64,000 bases of DNA from Flavobacterium hibisci (lineage in GTDB: Bacteria; Bacteroidota; Bacteroidia; Flavobacteriales; Flavobacteriaceae). The notes under the pieces were generated by a model, which saw only the letters and a list, made by a program, of their open reading frames with translations, had not been told where the DNA came from and searched no databases. Shown one piece after another: positions 26,773-34,149 of this stretch. Each line of letters begins with the position of its first letter. The first letter of the stretch is position 1. Made by a program: the position numbers and the translations under genes. Location: positions 186,001 to 250,000 of the forward strand of contig NZ_JAIQDW010000003.1 of the NCBI RefSeq assembly GCF_020026925.1, given 5' to 3'.

Positions 26773-27383
26773 AAATAAAGAAGATAATAAATTGGGAAAA
26801 GAAGTTTTTGAGGCAGGACAATATTATCATGTTTACAATAGAGGAAATAATAATGAGAATATTTTTTTAGAAGAAAAGAATTACAGTTATTTTCTAGAAA
26901 AGGTTAAGAAATATATTTTACCCATTGCAGATATTTATGCCTATTGTTTGTTAAAGAATCATTTTCATATAGTTCTTAGAGTAAAAGATAAAATTGATTT
27001 GCCTGAAAAGTTCAAAGAAAAAATTCATTTGCCATTTTCTAATCTTTTTAATTCATATTCAAAAAGCATAAATAAAATGTATGGAAGAAACGGAAGTTTT
27101 ATTTCAGGAACATTTACAACGAAACAGAATAGAAAATGAGGAATATTTAAAACAATTAATTGTATATGTTCACTTAAATCCTGTCAAACATAAATTTACG
27201 GAACGATTTGAAACTTATTTACATTCATCGTATCGTGCTTATTTATCTGCGAAATCAACTAGTTTAGACCGTGAGTTTATTTTGGGATTATTTAATGATT
27301 TAGATAATTTTAAATTCTGTCATAATGAAAGAAGAATTGTTTATGATGGGGTGATAAATGAAATAGATCTACAAGATGAATAA
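26768..27383 (+). pseudogene. REP-associated tyrosine transposase (RAYT, Y1_Tnp), frameshifted
   Basis: Joining two frames gives a single-domain Y1 HUH transposase of about 205 residues. The N-terminal part has GQYYHVYNRGNNNENIF. The HUH motif is HFHIVL in YCLLKNHFHIVLRV. The first frame runs past YGRNGS and stops at 27139. The second supplies LFQEH, ENEEYLKQLIVYVHLNPVKH and HSSYRAYL. One extra T in the run 27097-27100 explains the switch: with three T the family block GSLFQ reads through. The catalytic tyrosine is probably in the EEYLKQLIVYVHLNP block. It is flanked on both sides by REP pairs, which such enzymes are thought to mobilise. It is either inactive or a base-calling error. Confidence 0.85.
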
Positions 27384-27390
27384 TTTTCAT

Positions 27391-27500
27391 ATCCTAACAG
27401 GTTTTTAAAAGTCTTTTAGGTATTTATAAATATTAGATATATAATTGTTTTCTTTTAGAATCTAAAAATACCTAACAGGTTTTGAAAACCTGTTAGGATA
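27391..27500 (+). repeat. REP pair (REPIN-like) downstream of RAYT
   Basis: CCTAACAGG...CTTTTAGG (27393-27420, partly decayed) and CCTAACAGGTTTTGAAAACC...GG (27471-27497) are again in inverted order, bounded TATCC...GGTATT and AATACC...GGATAG, about 50 bp apart. This is the same plan as the upstream pair. The element ends about 25 bp before the pbpC start. Confidence 0.85.
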
Positions 27501-27523
27501 GCAAAAAAACATCAGTATAGGAG

Positions 27524-29899
27524 TTGAAAAATCAATTAAAAGCATTTCTCCAGCGTATTATTAACTGGATAAAAAAAAATAAAATAAAATCAGCAATTGC
27601 ATTTCTGCTCTTGCTGATTTACTATTTTTCGATACCTCGAACTTTATTCAAAGAACCCTATTCAACCGTCATAGAAAGCAAAGAAGGAGAACTTCTCGGA
27701 GCTAAAATTGCACGCGACGGACAATGGCGTTTTCCGGCGCAAGACAGCGTTCCGGACAAGTTCAAAAAATGTATTGTTTATTTTGAAGACGAATATTTCT
27801 ATAAACATCCCGGCTTCAATCCAGGAGCAATGATTAATGCTTTCAAACAAAATAGAAAAGCAGGAAAAGTGGTCAGAGGAGGAAGTACGCTGACACAACA
27901 AGTTATCAGGCTTTCGCGAAAAGGAAAAAATAGAACTTATTTTGAAAAACTGATTGAAATTATTTTGGCAACAAGATTAGAATTAGGCTATTCTAAGAAC
28001 GAAATTCTCGAAATGTATGCGGCACACGCGCCATTTGGAGGAAATGTTGTCGGGCTTGAAATGGCTTCATGGCGTTATTTTGGCGTTCAGTCCAATCAAT
28101 TATCATGGGCAGAAAATGCAGTTTTGGCTGTTTTACCCAATGCGCCAAGTTTAATTTATCCGGGAAAAAACCAGATAAAATTACTGAACAAACGCAACAG
28201 ACTTTTATTAAAATTGCACCAAGAAAACATAATCGACAAGCAAACGTACGAACTTTCGATAGAAGAACCATTGCCTCAAAAACCGTATGATTTGCCTCAA
28301 ATTGCTCCACATTTATTGCAAAGAGTCGCTAAAAATGAAGAAGGAACGAGAGTCAAAACTACAATTGATTATGCTTTACAAAACAGGGTCAATCAAATTG
28401 CGCGATATTATTACAATCAATACAAACAGAACGAAGTCCACAATCTGGCGATTTTGGTAATTGATGTTCAGAGCAGAAAGGTAATGAGTTATGTTGGGAA
28501 TTCTCCGGCAGATGCAGATCATCAAAAAGATGTGGATATTATCGATGCGCCAAGAAGTACAGGAAGTATCTTAAAACCGCTTTTATACGGAGCTATGCTC
28601 GATGACGGTGAATTACTGCCCAATACTTTAATTGCTGATATTCCAACACAGATTTCGGGTTATACACCCCAAAACTTTAATCTCACTTTTGATGGAGCTG
28701 TTCCTGCGCATCGTGCATTGTCACGTTCGTTAAACATTCCTGCGGTTTTAATGCTTCAGGATTTTGGTGTAAATAAATTTTATGAAGAACTGCAGAAGTT
28801 CAAATTAAAGAATATCAATAAAACACCAGATCATTACGGTTTATCGTTAATTTTGGGAGGAGCAGAAAGTAACTTGTGGGATTTGTGCCGAACATATGCG
28901 AATCTTTCTTCTACGGTTAATTATTTCAATAAAAATAACGGGCAATATAGAACAAATGAATTTACAGAGCTCAATTATAAAAATGATTTTAAACCCGACT
29001 TTGGTTCACAAACGAATCAAAAGAATATTTTGGGAGCAGGATCAATCTGGCTGACTTACAATGCAATGGAAGAAGTCAACAGGCCAGAAGGAGATGAAGC
29101 CTGGAAGTTTTATGACAGTTCACTTAAAATTGCCTGGAAAACCGGAACTAGTTTCGGAAACAGGGATGCATGGGCGATTGGAACAAATTCAAGATATGTA
29201 GTTGGAGTTTGGGTTGGAAATGCAACAGGCGAAGGAAGACCAACTTTGACTGGCGTTACAAGCTCAGCGCCAATTTTATTTGATGTTTTTAATTTACTGC
29301 CAAGACAAAGATGGTTTGATACACCGTATAATGATTTGGCTGAAGTTGAGGTATGCCGATTAAGCGGTTATTTGGCAAAGGATAGTTGTCCGAAAATTAA
29401 ACAATTGGTTTCTAAAAAAGGAAAATCGACAAAAGTTTGTCCATATCACAAAACCATTCATTTAGATAAAACAGAACAGTTTCAGGTAAACAGCAGTTGT
29501 GAAAGTATAGATAATATTGTAACTAAAAATTGGTTTGTACTGCCTCCGGTTATGGCATGGTATTACAAGAGTCAACATATTGAATATTTGCCGTTGCCTC
29601 CTTTTAAAGAGGGCTGTGAAGGGACACAAACCACTACAATGGATTTTATTTATCCGAAAGCGAACAGTAAAATTTATTTAACGAAAGATTTTAATAGTAA
29701 TGTACAGCCCGTAATTTTAAAAGTCGCTTATTCAGAAAGAGATAAAGAGTTGTTTTGGTATGTCGATAATGTTTACAAAGCCACGACCAAAACATTTCAT
29801 GAATTACCTATTACTCCAGCTTCGGGCATACATTATGTTACGGTTGTTGATGCTTCCGGGAATGAAATAAGGAGAAAAATTGAGATTGTTAGAGAATAA
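27524..29899 (+). CDS. pbpC: Penicillin-binding protein 1C
   Basis: A 791-residue bifunctional peptidoglycan synthase. One membrane helix (about residues 23-40) is followed by a GT51 transglycosylase domain (EDEYFYKHPGFNPGA, GGSTLTQQVIRL). The transpeptidase domain has Ser348-I-L-Lys351 in RSTGSILKP and KTGTS. A C-terminal BiPBP_C-type domain ends the protein. The start is a TTG at 27524 with AGGAG directly before it. The next in-frame Met lies far inside the glycosyltransferase domain, so I keep the TTG. In E. coli the A2M gene yfhM and pbpC are adjacent, and here the RAYT unit sits between them and may have changed the upstream signals. Confidence 0.92.
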   Translation: MKNQLKAFLQRIINWIKKNKIKSAIAFLLLLIYYFSIPRTLFKEPYSTVIESKEGELLGAKIARDGQWRFPAQDSVPDKFKKCIVYFEDEYFYKHPGFNPGAMINAFKQNRKAGKVVRGGSTLTQQVIRLSRKGKNRTYFEKLIEIILATRLELGYSKNEILEMYAAHAPFGGNVVGLEMASWRYFGVQSNQLSWAENAVLAVLPNAPSLIYPGKNQIKLLNKRNRLLLKLHQENIIDKQTYELSIEEPLPQKPYDLPQIAPHLLQRVAKNEEGTRVKTTIDYALQNRVNQIARYYYNQYKQNEVHNLAILVIDVQSRKVMSYVGNSPADADHQKDVDIIDAPRSTGSILKPLLYGAMLDDGELLPNTLIADIPTQISGYTPQNFNLTFDGAVPAHRALSRSLNIPAVLMLQDFGVNKFYEELQKFKLKNINKTPDHYGLSLILGGAESNLWDLCRTYANLSSTVNYFNKNNGQYRTNEFTELNYKNDFKPDFGSQTNQKNILGAGSIWLTYNAMEEVNRPEGDEAWKFYDSSLKIAWKTGTSFGNRDAWAIGTNSRYVVGVWVGNATGEGRPTLTGVTSSAPILFDVFNLLPRQRWFDTPYNDLAEVEVCRLSGYLAKDSCPKIKQLVSKKGKSTKVCPYHKTIHLDKTEQFQVNSSCESIDNIVTKNWFVLPPVMAWYYKSQHIEYLPLPPFKEGCEGTQTTTMDFIYPKANSKIYLTKDFNSNVQPVILKVAYSERDKELFWYVDNVYKATTKTFHELPITPASGIHYVTVVDASGNEIRRKIEIVRE

Positions 29900-30013
29900 A
29901 TTCTAAAAGAAAATCCAATTTTTTTGATTGTTTCGCCTGTTCACTATCGCTCAAGTCCAGATTCCAAAATCAATGATACTTTGATGAATTAAAGTTTGTT
30001 ATGAAAATGATTG

Positions 30014-30096
30014 CCTAGCCCAGATAGGAGCGGTATCCTTTTTCTGGCTCCTTTAGCCGGGAAAAGATACAAGCGGATAGCTGGAAATTGCTTCTA
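30014..30096 (+). repeat. Dispersed structured repeat, copy C
   Basis: CCTAGCCCAGATAGGAGCGG begins the copy, the core hairpin TTTTTCTGGCT/AGCCGGGAAAA is the same as in copy A, and the right arm is GGATAGCTGGAAATTGCTTC. It lies in the 314-bp gap between pbpC and rng, which otherwise holds the rng terminator and AT-rich sequence with no gene. Confidence 0.85.
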
Positions 30097-30173
30097 ATAA
30101 AACAAATTTCAATTGGAAACCCCAAAGTTAAAAGTGAAATGCAAAGTGAGATTAATTTGTTGCTCACAATTAC

Positions 30174-30210
30174 GCATAAAAAAACCGCCAGTCTTTCGAA
30201 GGCGGTTTTT
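30174..30210 (-). terminator. Terminator of rng
   Basis: AAAACCGCC (30181-30189) pairs with GGCGGTTTT (30201-30209). On the minus strand a run of seven T follows. It begins a few bases past the rng stop codon. Confidence 0.9.
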
Positions 30211-30213
30211 ATT

Positions 30214-31758
30214 TTATTCTGAAATAACATTTCCTTTTTTATCGTAGAAATGATATTCTAAGTACGTGTAAGCGTCACGAGGTATGATTTTCACCCATTT
30301 CTTATGTTCAAAAAACCATTTTGAACGTAAGGATGGAAAACCTTTACTGAGGTATGCAGCCACAAACGGATGTACGTTGAGCACAACATTTTTGTGGGTT
30401 TTTAGAAGCCGGTCTAAATCAGATGAGATTTTGTCAATGATTAAAATTGGCGCTTCAATTTCGCCATTTTCATTGTTTGGATCTTCTTCTCTGGTTTTAA
30501 TGTTAACTTCTGGTCTTACGCGCTGTCTGGTAATCTGGACTAAACCAAATTTACTTGGCGGTAATATTTTATGTTTTGCTTTATCGTCGCTCATTTCTTC
30601 TCGCAAGAAGTCGAACAGGACTTTCCTGTTTTCAGGATTAGACATATCGATAAAATCAACAACTATGATTCCGCCCATATCCCGCAAACGTAATTGTCTT
30701 GCGATTTCAGCAGCTGCAATCATATTTACTTCCATGGCGGTATCTTCCTGATTAGTCGCTTTATTAGAACGGTTTCCGCTGTTGACGTCTATAACGTGCA
30801 AAGCTTCAGTATGTTCAATAATAAGATAAGCGCCTTTGCTCATCGAAACTGTTCTTCCAAATGAAGTTTTGATTTGTCTCTCTATATTGTATTTCTCAAA
30901 AATTGGAGTGTCGTTTGATTGATAAAACTTCACAATTGATTGTTTTGAAGGTGCAATCTCTTGCAGATAATCCTTCGTTTGATGATACAACTCTTCATCA
31001 TCTATCTGAATACCGCTAAAGGTATCATTGAATACATCTCTCAATATTGAAGAAGCTCTGTTAAGCTCTCCTAATACTTTGGATGGATGATGAGCAGTTG
31101 GTAATTTTTTACACATTGCAGTCCATCTGCCAAGCAGGTTCTGCAAATCTTTTTCTAATTCGGCTGTATTTTTGCCTTCGGCTACTGTACGAACAATAAC
31201 ACCAAATCCTTTAGGTTTGATCGATAGAACAAGTTTTTTTAGTCGGTCCTTTTCTTTTTTGTCTTCTATTTTTTGTGAAATAGAAACACGGTCAGAAAAC
31301 GGAACCAGAACAATAAATCTTCCGGCCAATGAAAGCTCTGCACTTATTCTTGGACCTTTGGTCGATATAGGTTCTTTTACAACTTGAACTAAGACAGATT
31401 GATTGGCACTTAAAATATCAGTAATGATGCCATCTTTGTCAATCTCTTTTTCAAACTGAAAGGTTTTTAGGGAGAAATCTTTTAATTTACCTGCGCTTAC
31501 AAGTTTTATGAATTTCAGCTGGGAAGCTAAGTTTGGACCTAAATCGTGATAATGTAAAAAAGCATCTTTTTCGAAGCCTACATTTACAAAAGCAGCATTA
31601 AGTCCGGCAACTGGTTTTCGTATTTTGGCAATAAAAATATCACCAACCTGAAAGTTGCTTGTCTCTTGTTCCTTGTGTAATTCAATTAGTTTTCCATCTT
31701 TTAATAAGGCAAAATCTACGGCTTCAGAACTAGATCTAATGATCAATTCTTTATTCAC
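30214..31758 (-). CDS. rng: Ribonuclease G (Rne/Rng family)
   Basis: A 514-residue endoribonuclease for rRNA maturation and mRNA decay. The N-terminal S1-like domain (VGDIFIAKIRKPVAGLNAAF, FLHYHDL) is followed by the catalytic RNase E/G domain with HVIDVNSGN and GGIIVVDFIDM, the two Asp-containing motifs that bind Mg, and RQRVRPEVNIKT. The zinc-link cysteine pair (CPxC) usual right after that block in E. coli RNase E/G is absent: the sequence reads REEDPNNENGEIEAPI. There is no C-terminal degradosome scaffold. A 30-aa basic protein and HU lie upstream on the same strand. Confidence 0.93.
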   Translation of the reverse strand: MNKELIIRSSSEAVDFALLKDGKLIELHKEQETSNFQVGDIFIAKIRKPVAGLNAAFVNVGFEKDAFLHYHDLGPNLASQLKFIKLVSAGKLKDFSLKTFQFEKEIDKDGIITDILSANQSVLVQVVKEPISTKGPRISAELSLAGRFIVLVPFSDRVSISQKIEDKKEKDRLKKLVLSIKPKGFGVIVRTVAEGKNTAELEKDLQNLLGRWTAMCKKLPTAHHPSKVLGELNRASSILRDVFNDTFSGIQIDDEELYHQTKDYLQEIAPSKQSIVKFYQSNDTPIFEKYNIERQIKTSFGRTVSMSKGAYLIIEHTEALHVIDVNSGNRSNKATNQEDTAMEVNMIAAAEIARQLRLRDMGGIIVVDFIDMSNPENRKVLFDFLREEMSDDKAKHKILPPSKFGLVQITRQRVRPEVNIKTREEDPNNENGEIEAPILIIDKISSDLDRLLKTHKNVVLNVHPFVAAYLSKGFPSLRSKWFFEHKKWVKIIPRDAYTYLEYHFYDKKGNVISE

Positions 31759-31817
31759 TCTGTAAATTTTTATCCAGACTTTTAGTTTCCGGTTTTAGGT
31801 TCAAGTTTAGGGTTTTA

Positions 31818-31848
31818 CAACCCATAACTCATAACTTATAACTCATAA
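31818..31848. repeat. Short tandem ATAACTC-type repeat
   Basis: Near-identical 7-10-bp units (ATAACTCATAACTTATAACT, then CATAACT) lie in the 292-bp gap between rng and the basic small gene. AAATTCCAA and TTGGATTTT tracts follow at about 31910-32015. Otherwise I see nothing there. Confidence 0.6.
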
Positions 31849-32050
31849 CTGAATTGTAAGGATGGATTAAACAATATTTTTAACAGGTATTAACCCGGAG
31901 GGAAAATTTTAATCTCCAAATTTTAAATTCCAAATTCCAATTGCACTCTATAGTGATTTCTTAATTTTTGGATTTTGGATTTTATTTTTTGGAATTTTTG
32001 AAACTTCCCAAATTTCAATGAACGTTTAAAAAGAAAAAAGTAGTTTAAAA

Positions 32051-32143
32051 CTACTTTTTCTTTTTGTGACGGTTAGCTCTCGCTCTTTTTTTTCTTTTGT
32101 GAGTAGCTACCTTATGTCTCTTTCTTTTTTTACCACTTGGCAT
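32051..32143 (-). CDS. 30-residue very basic protein, probably ribosome- or nucleic-acid-associated
   Basis: The minus strand reads ATG to TAG without interruption. The product starts MPSGKKRKRHKVATHKRKKR and ends ARANRHKKKK, with more than half its residues Lys, Arg or His. I recall near-identical short ORFs beside rng or HU genes in other Bacteroidetes, which with the clean frame makes me think it is real. Size and charge recall tiny ribosomal proteins such as bTHX, but I cannot assign it to one. It lies between hup (32 bp upstream) and rng on the same strand. It is easily missed by gene callers. Confidence 0.75.
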   Translation of the reverse strand: MPSGKKRKRHKVATHKRKKRARANRHKKKK

Positions 32144-32174
32144 ATCGTATCGATTTTATGATTAATTAATAGTG

Positions 32175-32465
32175 TTATTTTGCTTCGTTGTTTGTTTTTA
32201 CTCCCTCTACAAAAACTTTTGCAGGTTTAAAAGCAGGAATATTGTGTGCAGGAATTTTGATTGTGGTATTTTTAGAGATGTTTCTTCCTGTTTTCTCAGC
32301 TCTGGTCTTTACGATGAAACTTCCGAAACCTCTTAGGTAAACGTTGTCACCAGTTTCTAATGAAGTCTTAACTTCTTCCATAAAAGTTTCAACTGTTGCC
32401 TGAACGTCTCCTTTTTCAAGACCTAGTTTCTCTGAAATCTTCGCTACGATATCTGCTTTCGTCAT
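32175..32465 (-). CDS. HU-family DNA-binding protein
   Basis: A 96-residue HU/IHF-type protein. The N-terminal helices (MTKADIVAKISEKLGLEKGDV) precede the core GDNVYLRGFGSFIVKTRAEK, and the DNA-binding arm is GRNISKNTTIKIPAHNIPAFKP with the intercalating-proline motif region IPAHNIPAF. It acts as a nucleoid protein dimer. A good promoter is visible upstream. The short basic gene and rng follow in the same direction. Confidence 0.93.
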   Translation of the reverse strand: MTKADIVAKISEKLGLEKGDVQATVETFMEEVKTSLETGDNVYLRGFGSFIVKTRAEKTGRNISKNTTIKIPAHNIPAFKPAKVFVEGVKTNNEAK

Positions 32466-32515
32466 TTTCTTTCCTGTTTTTATTTTATAAATGATGTACT
32501 ATTTTTTTGAGGATG

Positions 32516-32548
32516 CAAATATAGGAATTAAAAAAATAATTAATCAAG
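32516..32548 (-). promoter_or_regulatory. Promoter of the HU gene
   Basis: On the minus strand TATATTTG (32516-32523) matches TAnnTTTG. CTTG at 32545-32548 is one base off the -33 TTTG, with 21 bp spacing. The ATG lies about 50 bp downstream. Confidence 0.55.
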
Positions 32549-32606
32549 CTAATTCGTTAAATTTTAATTACATAAAGATTTACTTTTGTTTTCTAAGTAT
32601 TTTAAA

Positions 32607-33653
32607 ATGAATTTTCATAACACACTGATAAATTGGTATTTACAAAACAAACGCGATTTACCCTGGCGTAATACGGTAAATCCGTATCATATTTGGCTCT
32701 CAGAAATTATGCTCCAGCAGACAAGAGTGGCGCAGGGAATGCCCTATTTTTTTTCATTTACAAAGGAATTTCCTACTGTTTTTGATTTAGCTAATGCTGA
32801 TGAAGAAAAAGTTCTAAAACTCTGGCAGGGATTAGGATATTATTCACGGGCAAGAAATCTGCACAAAACTGCTCAATATATAGCCAATGATCTAAAAGGA
32901 GTCTTTCCGGCTACTTATAATGATTTATTAAAGTTAAAAGGAGTAGGCGAATATACAGCTGCTGCAATTGCATCCTTTTCTTATAATGAAGCTGTCCCGG
33001 TTGTTGATGGTAATGTATTTAGGGTTCTTTCACGCTATTTTGATATAGCATCCGATATCGCTTTGCCAGCAACCAAAAAAGAATTTACTGGGCTTGCAAA
33101 AGAATTAATGCCAAAAGAGAATCCAGCAATTTTTAATCAGGCAATAATGGAATTTGGTGCTTTGCAATGCGTGCCTAAAAGTCCAAATTGTTCTGTATGT
33201 GTTTTTAATGACAGTTGTCTGGCTCTGCAAAAGAAAAAGGTTGACACTCTGCCTGTAAAATCTAAAAAACTAAAAATCACAAACCGTTTCTTTAATTATC
33301 TGGTATTAGAAGATATTGAGGGAAAAACTTTAATCCAAAAAAGAACTACAAAAGGTATCTGGCATAATTTATATGAGTTTCCTTTATTGGAAACAGATAA
33401 AATTGTTGATTTTGATTTTATTACAAAAACAGTGCAGCATGGTATTTTGTCTTCTTATGACATTAAAAGTATTGAGGATTGTGCGCATGCAACAGTAATT
33501 CATAAACTTTCACACCAGCATTTGCATATACAGTTCTGGAAGGTAAAAATCGGTGATGTTTTGTCTAATGGTTTGAATTGTAATGAATTAAAAGAGTTTC
33601 CTTTTCCGATTGTGATTTATAATTTTATTGAAAAGGAAGAAATTTGTCGTTAA
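32607..33653 (+). CDS. mutY: A/G-specific adenine glycosylase MutY
   Basis: About 348 residues. MutY removes adenine mispaired with 8-oxoguanine. The catalytic Glu33 is in WLSEIMLQQTRV, the helix-hairpin-helix is LKGVGEYTAAAIASF, and the catalytic Asp is in VVDGNVFRVL. The [4Fe-4S] cysteines are in CVPKSPNCSVCVFNDSC (Cys-x6-Cys-x2-Cys-x5-Cys). A NUDIX-like 8-oxoG recognition domain ends the protein. The frame extends to a TTG at 32586, but the ATG at 32607 (MNFHNTLINWY) fits the family. ssb follows closely, then gldE and gldD. Confidence 0.95.
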   Translation: MNFHNTLINWYLQNKRDLPWRNTVNPYHIWLSEIMLQQTRVAQGMPYFFSFTKEFPTVFDLANADEEKVLKLWQGLGYYSRARNLHKTAQYIANDLKGVFPATYNDLLKLKGVGEYTAAAIASFSYNEAVPVVDGNVFRVLSRYFDIASDIALPATKKEFTGLAKELMPKENPAIFNQAIMEFGALQCVPKSPNCSVCVFNDSCLALQKKKVDTLPVKSKKLKITNRFFNYLVLEDIEGKTLIQKRTTKGIWHNLYEFPLLETDKIVDFDFITKTVQHGILSSYDIKSIEDCAHATVIHKLSHQHLHIQFWKVKIGDVLSNGLNCNELKEFPFPIVIYNFIEKEEICR

Positions 33654-33688
33654 AAAAAAGTATCTTTGATTCACACAAATGCTATACC

Positions 33689-34126
33689 ATGAACGGAACA
33701 TTAAACAAGGTAATGTTGATAGGCTATTTAGGCGACGATGTTAAAATGCATTATTTTGACGGAGGTAATTGCATCGGACGTTTTCAGCTGGCAACAAACG
33801 AAGTGTATATCAATAAAACTACCAATGAAAAAATTACCTCGACAGAGTGGCATAACTTAGTTGTACGCAATAAAGCTGCTGAAATCTGTGAAAAATATTT
33901 GTCCAAAGGAGACAAGATATATGTTGAAGGCCGTATAAAATCAAGGCAATGGCAGGCTGAAGACGGAACTACAAAATATACCAATGAAATTCAGGTAACC
34001 GAATTTACCTTTTTGACAACTAAAAAAGAAACAGAGCACAAACACCATCAGGCTTCTGAATCGCCAAAAAACACTAACTTTGAAAATCCTAATGAAGGCT
34101 TGCCGGTCAACGATTTGCCTTTTTGA
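33689..34126 (+). CDS. ssb: Single-stranded DNA-binding protein
   Basis: A protein of about 145 residues with an OB-fold start MNGTLNKVMLIGYLGDD and typical blocks WHNLVVRNKAAEICEKYLSKGD and VEGRIKSRQW. The C-terminal tip NDLPF is the protein-interaction tail in its Bacteroidetes form. I choose ATG 33689. The longer frame from 33644 overlaps the end of mutY and includes a -7-like TATCTTTG (33661-33668), which may be the gene's own promoter. It lies in the order mutY-ssb-gldE-gldD, as in F. johnsoniae. Confidence 0.94.
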   Translation: MNGTLNKVMLIGYLGDDVKMHYFDGGNCIGRFQLATNEVYINKTTNEKITSTEWHNLVVRNKAAEICEKYLSKGDKIYVEGRIKSRQWQAEDGTTKYTNEIQVTEFTFLTTKKETEHKHHQASESPKNTNFENPNEGLPVNDLPF

Positions 34127-34149
34127 TTGTTTAACTAATCTTTTTTAAT

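Noticed and set aside
26670..27497. CCTAACAGG palindromes as simple terminators
   Set aside because: Two of the four lie upstream of the transposase gene, they lack T-runs, and they occur as inverted pairs on both sides. REP pairs explain this better.
30284..30751. 155-codon ORF antisense to rng
   Set aside because: It lies fully inside the strongly supported rng gene and its product is composed of mirror codons. It is a shadow frame.
31818..31848. Possible CRISPR-like short repeat
   Set aside because: Units are only 7-10 bp and directly adjacent without spacers, and no cas gene is near.
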